64,000 bases of DNA from Zeugodacus cucurbitae (Eukaryota; Arthropoda; Insecta; Diptera; Tephritidae), in assembly GCF_028554725.1 (NCBI RefSeq), contig NC_071669.1, positions 46,088,501 through 46,152,500 on the forward strand. Reading direction: 5' to 3'. The notes under the pieces were generated by a model that saw only the letters and a list, made by a program, of their open reading frames with translations, searched no databases and was not told the origin of the DNA. Below are positions 57,838 through 64,000 of the stretch, piece by piece (position 1 is the first letter of the stretch; every line of letters starts with the position of its first letter). The translations under genes were made by a program, and so were the position numbers.

Positions 57838-60800
57838 TTGCTCATTCAAAATATCAATCAACGCCCAGCAAGTATTTAAAAAGGACCGAAAGTACATCTT
57901 CTTGACAGTATTTTTGGCTTATATTTAAAAGAATTGATTGAATTATAGAGATTACAGTTGATTTATATCATTTTTCCAAGACGAAAAAATACACTAAGGC
58001 TTGTTCATATATGTATGTAAATAGAATGACAGTGAGCGAAATCTCAAGAGTTCAGATCTGGTAATTTTTCCGGTTCCAGGGTCTCTTTGCAGAGAATGAA
58101 TATACACTTGCTTATTACCAGGAACATGGTATTCAATTCACCTGGCTGGAAATCATGCACAAAAATCGATTAGCGGAATTATTGACAGACAAAAGAAAAA
58201 ACGTCGAGCAACACTGAACTGTCATGAGAGCAAACCAATTCGACAAAGCAGTTCAAATATATAACTCATAAATGAATTATTATCTACTAATACATATCGA
58301 GGTGTATGCATGTATATATGTATATTCAGGTGTGCATGTGCATTAGTAGGCATATGGGTATGTTGGAATTTGCTGAATTGAATCGTTACAAGTTTGTCAG
58401 TGCAAATCCGATTAGGCTGATTAAAAAGTTGCAAATTAAACGCATTAAATGTGCACATGCATAAACATGGCGAGCATAAGCCGATTGAGAGGCAGCCAAC
58501 TGACAAACAAAGTGCAGCAAACGAACGAAAATGGCAAAGTGAATTGCATTGAGTTAAAAAGGTAGGCAGCCAGCCGTATGCTTATGCCGCTTATGCCAAC
58601 AATGCAACTGAGTTTGGCGAATGCATTGCGAAGTGTGAGAGTGCGGCGGCGCGCAGCGCAGTGAACAAAAATGCGACAAACTGAAAATTAGACGGTAAAA
58701 TGAGAACAACATAGAAATGCCAAATGGAAATTATGGAAAATGCATGCTCACATATAACAACATAATTAAAAAGGTGAAGAGAAGTTAATGGAAACAAAGA
58801 GAGAGTATAATGGAGTATAACCGAAGGAAAATAATGGAATAAATGACAAAAATATAAATGCGAAAGGAAACATAGGTTGCATGTGAATATGCATTGTAGA
58901 AAAAACTCTGTAGATTGCATATTTGTATAACACCTCTAAATGGGATGTACATACATAAAGCGTTGACAGGTGAAAGGGAAAATCGGATAATCAGCAATAA
59001 GAATGAGCAAAGAACGCATGATAAATACAAATGCAAATTGGACACACGCATATACACCTGCTTAGAGATGGCTCCGGCTGAAAAATCTCCTCTAAAAATA
59101 AATCAAGAGGAAAGTAGTGCCTCTGGATTCTCAAATAAAGTGCTACTCGAAATTATATTTTTAATTTCAAAATATATTTTTTGTAGTAATAATATTTTAT
59201 TTTTTATGGTTGATATGTGAAAATAGAAGGCAAAGAATTTACAATCAAAAGTTTAGAGTTCAGAAATGTGCATCATTTCGTCTGAGTTCGATCCCAGATC
59301 CGATAAAGATTGAATGTTTTTCTTTCTGTGAGGCAGGGAAAACGGATTCCATAGTTTCAAGTTACTTTAGTCACCATCTGGTGGATAACACCCAGGATCC
59401 CACCTGACGAAAATGGCCAATCTCCTTAAATGAGCCTTGTATATAATGGGTTATATAATTATCAATCTATCAAAGCTTTTATTTTTTTAAACCACTTGTT
59501 CAACAATAACTCATCATATATTCGTGTTGTTTCTCAATATTAGAGAACTCTCTTCAAGTCGGAGGTCCGTTAATGATTTCGTTTATTATTGATTTTAAAT
59601 TCATAATTGACCATTCATTTACTGGTATTGCATTTTACTAAATGTGAGCTGGAAGAATGTCTGTAACCGATTAATTAAACATTAGAGAAAAGAGCGTCGA
59701 ACGAATCAAATATAATTCTTTATAAGTTCTAATATATTAATATAATGAAATAAATATAGAATAGAAATCGGTTATACTTCCATAATGAGGTATCCACATA
59801 CTGAAACACAGAAAGCAGAAGAATGCCAAATCCTCATATATATCTGGATATATCTGGATATCCATCTTTGAACAAGCGGAAACAAAGTCTGAAATGTTGT
59901 AGTTATGATAACTTCTGGTTTGACCATTTTTCTCCCGTTTAAAATTTACTTGAAAATTTTGGAAATACTTTCTCAACTTATATCAGTTAATATTCATTTA
60001 ATTAAAGAAGTGTGATACACTTTTTTCAATAGTGCAATTCGTATATAAATACATATATATATATCACATGATGAAATTAATATCGTTCCTCAACATCCCT
60101 TCCGTTTGAAAATTGTATGTCAACAAATGTTTCTTTTTTCAATCCTATCGAGCGTACTTCCATCAGCAGGCTTTGCTCTTTTTCCAGCGATTGGTTGTCG
60201 TACAAATGTTTTTTGTGTTAGTGTTTAGTGAATTATTTCTCTAATAGGATTAAAGATTTTTCGCATGCTCTTTTTACGTAGTCTGTTCTGCTCTGTATTA
60301 TTAATTTTGGGTTGTGTTTGCAGTTGCTCGTTTCATGCCTATTTTGTAGAGAAATCTTTTCGATTTTTTAGTTTTAAAAAGTATGTAGTCTATACAGGAT
60401 TCCAAAATAGCTGTATCGATTTTCTGGCGCAGTGTTATTTAATTTTCAATTGTTTAGCTTCCGGAACAGGGTTAAACTGTCTATAATTTATTTTTCCACT
60501 TTCTAATTAAATTGATTATTGGAATAACTATATATAGCTATTGATGGCAATGCATCGCTGATTTTATGAGCTATTATCTATTTATAGAAGACGAAAATTT
60601 CGATAACCAATAAATTTCTTCTACTTGGTATTTAATAGCCATTGAAAGTAGGTAACCACATAAATTATGACGAAAATAAAAAGCGAATTATATTACCATT
60701 TCAAATGAATAACTTTCCATAGGGTGGTCCAGAAATGTGAACACTCGATCTTAAGCAATAGATCACTACCTCAGATTGGCAAAACTAAACTAAAGCTTAG

Positions 60801-60849
60801 ACGAAACTGTATCATATTTCTAGAACTAAGGCTATAATCATGTATGTAC
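57838..60849. other. AT-rich spacer
   Basis: No gene recognised. A GC-richer patch with GCGGCGGCGCGCAGCGC lies at about 58643-58660. GTTCGATCCCAG near 59287 resembles a tRNA T-loop but has no matching acceptor, D or anticodon arms. TATATCTGGATATATCTGGATATCC near 59840-59865 is a short tandem repeat. Confidence 0.35.
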
Positions 60850-61140
60850 GTAATTGGCTTAGAATCCGTTTAGCCGGTTATTGCCGAATCTACAACAGCT
60901 CTCCATTTCTATCTTTCCTTCGCTATGCGGCACCAGTTGGAAATCCCTAGAGTAACCAGTTCATTCTCCACCTGGTCTTTCCAACGGAGTTGAGGCCTTC
61001 TTCTCCCGCGACTTCCACCACGGGTACTGCATCGAAAACTTTTAATGCTGGAGTGTTTTGGTCCATGCGGACAACATGACCTAGCCCAGCGTAACCGTTG
61101 TCGTTTTATTCGCTGAACTATGCCAATGCCGTCGTAAAAC
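60850..61140 (-). mobile_element. LINE family L1a fragment H: 3'-terminal 0.3 kb
   Basis: Minus-strand pieces correspond to RIQRLRW-GHVVRMDQNTPAL, KVFDAVPVVEVA and WKDQVENELVTLGISNWCRI, followed by the damaged tail AACCGGCTAAACGGATTC. This is the last portion of the polymerase ORF and the 3' end, cut off abruptly at 61140 after the YDDGIG (family YDDIDIV) block. Small frameshifts separate the pieces. Inactive 5'-truncated insertion. Confidence 0.78.
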
Positions 61141-62910
61141 TATTATCATAGCTTTTTGAAATGGTAGGTATTGTCTAGTATTCGGGTAAATCAGTAATTT
61201 GGAAGAGTTTTAAACCGTATGCGAATCTCCATTTGTCGTAATTTGTTCATTTAGAACAAAAATAGAACTAGAATATCGGTAAGGACTTCTATTTATAGTA
61301 CTCGCGTTTCAGTTAAAAGTATCGGATATACATACACTCAGAGCCTTTACGGAAAGGACATTTGGCAGGAAAAAAGTTTCCTTTTATTTTTCGTTCTTTT
61401 CACAAGTTTGAGGATTTAACGAGGATCTCGTAAAATAAATCTGAACTAATAAAAGAGTCAACGAATCAGAGAAAATGGTTAGACTTCAATCAAAACCATA
61501 CTAAATATTTTATTGGTTTGAGTGTTATTAGTCGTCAACCTTATATATTTCATATGATATGTTATTAAGTTAAACATTATAAAATCCCTAAAGGTATCCT
61601 CGATTTAAAGTAGTGCTTTCATAATAGTCGGGTCTACATTACTTGAAACCTTCTATTATATGTTCATCTCTGTCATCTAATATTAATTAAAATAAAATTA
61701 ATCTGCGATGGGGATCTGAAATTAGCCCTAAATAAAAAAATATATTCGAATCCATGTAACTCAACTACTTTATTTAATTATATTTGTTTTCATGTTTGTG
61801 ATCACAGATTCGTGGCAATTATTTTTGACCCGAAAAACTTACAAAACTGTTGTAAATAACTTGAGTTATTTACGTTGTTGTAGTTATTCTAACATTTCCA
61901 TGTAGTATGTAAATTTTTCGTAGTTATCGTAACTTTGTGCTAAATTCTTGTCATCTCCATGTGCTGTTGTTGTTGCAAGTACCTCTAGCCTTTGGCACCA
62001 AACTTGGCGTGCGAATGCGTAATTACACATTTTGACAAAACGCTAAATTAACAACGCACGACGACTATGTTAAACGCAAAATGCCAAAATCGCGTAGCAC
62101 ACAAGAGTAAAAACAGGGATGTGTAATGTTTAACAACAGCAACAATAACACCACACAACAACATTTAGCATGGCGTGATTTCATATTTGTTGTAGCAATG
62201 TTTTTTTTTTGTACATTAACATTTTACAACAACCAAGTGCGTGTGCCTATTGATGTTGTTGTTGTTATGCATGTCGTGTCGCAATAATGTGAACTTTTAG
62301 TCACTATTTGGTATACTTAATGCTATTAAAACCTTTGAAGACAGCATGGTGTGTAGCTAAAAACAACAACAAAAACATTGATGTATACGTAAGTATGTAT
62401 ATAATATATGAAAATACGCGCCTTTTTGTGCTTAAAACATGCGCTGCCATTTGTGTTAATAAGTTGTAGTTGCTTTTGTTGTAACATCGTAGCTACTGGT
62501 GTTATTGGCTGCGTTAACACATTTCGATTGAAGTTATGTTGCCAGAGTAACGGTTTCGTGAAACAGTGTGCTTCTGCCTCTGGTACGCTTTAGCTTTTCT
62601 CCATTTACCATTTACTGCCATCAGCCACGGTTGGTGGTAATAAAAATGAGGCAAAAGGCGTGACATAACGGCACTATTATATTCACCATTTGGTGGAACT
62701 TCATTTTTAATGCCACTAAGACAATTTTTTACTGTCACTTATTCTCTCTGTTCAAGCATCAAAAATGTTTCCACAAAAGGTTTTACATAGGAGGGCCGAT
62801 ATAATAGAAATAATATTAATATTTATTCATAGTCTGAAAAAAGTTATTGAAATCATCACTCGTAATTCCTTAATAATGTAAAAAAATAAACTTGGATGAA
62901 GAAAATTTAA
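61141..62910. other. AT-rich spacer
   Basis: No gene recognised. CAACAACAA and GTTGTTGTTGTTATG tracts occur near 62130-62170 and 62255-62275. Frames at 62326-62593 on both strands shadow one another. Confidence 0.38.
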
Positions 62911-63354
62911 GTTAAAATTAAAATTAAAATTGAAATTAAAATTAAAATTAAAATTAAAATTAAAATTAATTTTAAAATTAAAATTAAAATTAAAATTAAA
63001 ATTAATTTTAAAATTAAAATTAAAATTAAAATTAAAATTAAAAATAAAATTAAAATTAAAATTAAAATTAAAACTAAAATTAAAATTAAAATTAAAATTA
63101 AAATTAAAATTAAAATTAAAATTAAAATTAAAATTAAAATTAAAATTAAAATTAAAATTAAAATTAAAATTAAAATTAAAATTAAAATTAAAATTAAAAT
63201 TAAAATTAAAATTAAAATTAAAATTAAAATTAAAATTAAAATTAAAATTAAAATTAAAATTAAAATTAAAATTAAAATTAATTTTAAAATTAAAATTAAA
63301 ATTAAAATTAAAATTAAAATTAAAATTAAAATTAAAATTAAAATTATATTAAAA
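62911..63354. repeat. Hexanucleotide tandem array (AAAATT)n, about 74 units
   Basis: About 444 bases of AAAATT units in almost unbroken six-base register. Three units are in reverse-complement form (AATTTT at 62968, 63004 and 63280), spaced 36 and 276 bases apart, both multiples of six. A few single-base variants occur near the left edge (for example TGAAATT near 62931, AAAATAAAATT near 63040, AAACTAAAATT near 63071). The last unit is followed by ATATTAAAATACG. The six-base period gives an open frame of alternating Lys and Leu codons across it on the plus strand, which is an artefact. Assembly may have altered the true copy number. Confidence 0.95.
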
Positions 63355-64000
63355 TACGATTTTTGACGGAGGTTTTCAGGAAAACTAATGTCTAAAATTT
63401 CGCGTCCGGTTACAAGGACCTATCTTAAATTGGAATTGTCGGTTTTAAAAATATTTTACGCTTCCAAGTAAACTAGCTGAGAAGAAAAGTTATAAATAAT
63501 ATTAAATTATAGTATCTATTGTATGTATATGTACATAGGTCTATACATTTCTCTGTGTACCACTGTTGTTACATAATATAGCGTCATGATAGTAACTTTA
63601 ACTAAAAGGTGCTGCTCAACCACCTCTTATTCCACTTAGTTATTACGAAAACCAACAAAATTAACGCACCAACAGTTATGCGTGACATTTATTACAACGA
63701 AGACAATGTCGCCTGCAAACGTTAGCTCACACCCTTAGGGCGGATACACCGCTGTGAACGAATCCCCTCGTTCGAGTTTACCATTTGCTGTCAAATATTA
63801 CACCGGTGTGCGTAACTTGCCAATGTTTATGTTGTTCCGATGTACGCTGCATTGTTTTTGTCGCTTTACGTTAGCGAAACCATTAGGAGACTAATTTTTT
63901 GTACAACGAATAAACGTAAAATTACCAACATTCACACATAGGTACATATGATTGTGCATATTATATATGGTGCATGTTCGCATAAACCCTCAATCCATAA
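63355..64000. other. Unique DNA, no gene recognised
   Basis: Returns to ordinary AT-rich sequence after the hexamer array. The 63700-63860 stretch is somewhat GC-richer (CACCCTTAGGGCGG, ACACCGGTGTGCG). No frame or motif is recognised before the window ends. Confidence 0.38.

Noticed and set aside
59280..59305. tRNA-like GTTCGATCCC T-loop
   Set aside because: No matching acceptor stem, D arm or anticodon stem in the neighbourhood.
62930..63352. 140-codon Lys-Leu repeat protein
   Set aside because: It is the read-through of the AAAATT hexamer array; no start context, splice signal or composition change supports coding.
1..64000. CRISPR array, operon or bacterial defence system
   Set aside because: No spaced identical repeats, no closely packed genes; the sequence is clearly eukaryotic non-coding DNA.

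Overview
This is 64 kb of AT-rich animal DNA with no long multi-exon gene that can be read directly. It is best explained as intergenic or long-intron sequence from a higher dipteran. A true fruit fly (Tephritidae) is favoured because the only intact transposase is a DD41D mariner of the type described as rosa in Ceratitis rosa and other tephritids. Background features also fit a fly: short CATA/GTAT runs, CAA/GTT-rich tracts, and many 3' LINE fragments. The organism is an inference, not something read from a marker gene.

Layout. At 1.5 kb there is one plausible first coding exon on the plus strand (22 codons, ending at a consensus GTAAGT donor). If real, much of the window could be its first intron. 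The rest is unique AT-rich DNA punctuated by moderately GC-rich islands (about 9.2-10.1, 11.9-12.4, 15.0-15.9, 16.4-17.0, 33.4-33.9, 35.0-35.7, 37.5-37.7, 45.6-47.3, 55.4-55.7 kb) that may be regulatory but encode nothing recognised.

Mobile elements form the main content. (1) An intact 1.3-kb DD41D mariner at 30.16-31.46 kb, with TIRs, TA target site and an uninterrupted 361-residue transposase. (2) A 511-bp internally deleted mariner at 27.2-27.7 kb with perfect 20-bp TIRs. (3) Two related mariner relics at 40.7-41.7 and 57.4-57.8 kb. (4) Eight fragments of one endonuclease/reverse-transcriptase LINE family, several with internal deletions. (5) Three fragments of a second, RNase H-type LINE. 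(6) A dispersed repeat with 16-bp TTTTATACTCTCGCAA-type ends: two long copies (28.7-30.1 and 43.5-44.7 kb) and one truncated copy (2.0 kb). (7) A 141-bp pogo/Tigger-like MITE at 24.7 kb.

Other notable structure: a 444-bp, nearly perfect AAAATT hexamer array at 62.9-63.35 kb, and a duplicated palindromic motif (CTAACC-N3-GGTTAG) with an exact AP-1 site beside a TATA box at 51.07-51.27 kb. No tRNA, rRNA, CRISPR or bacterial-type operon was found. I found no convincing new multi-gene system; the best leads are the apparently intact DD41D element and the 51-kb regulatory-looking cluster.
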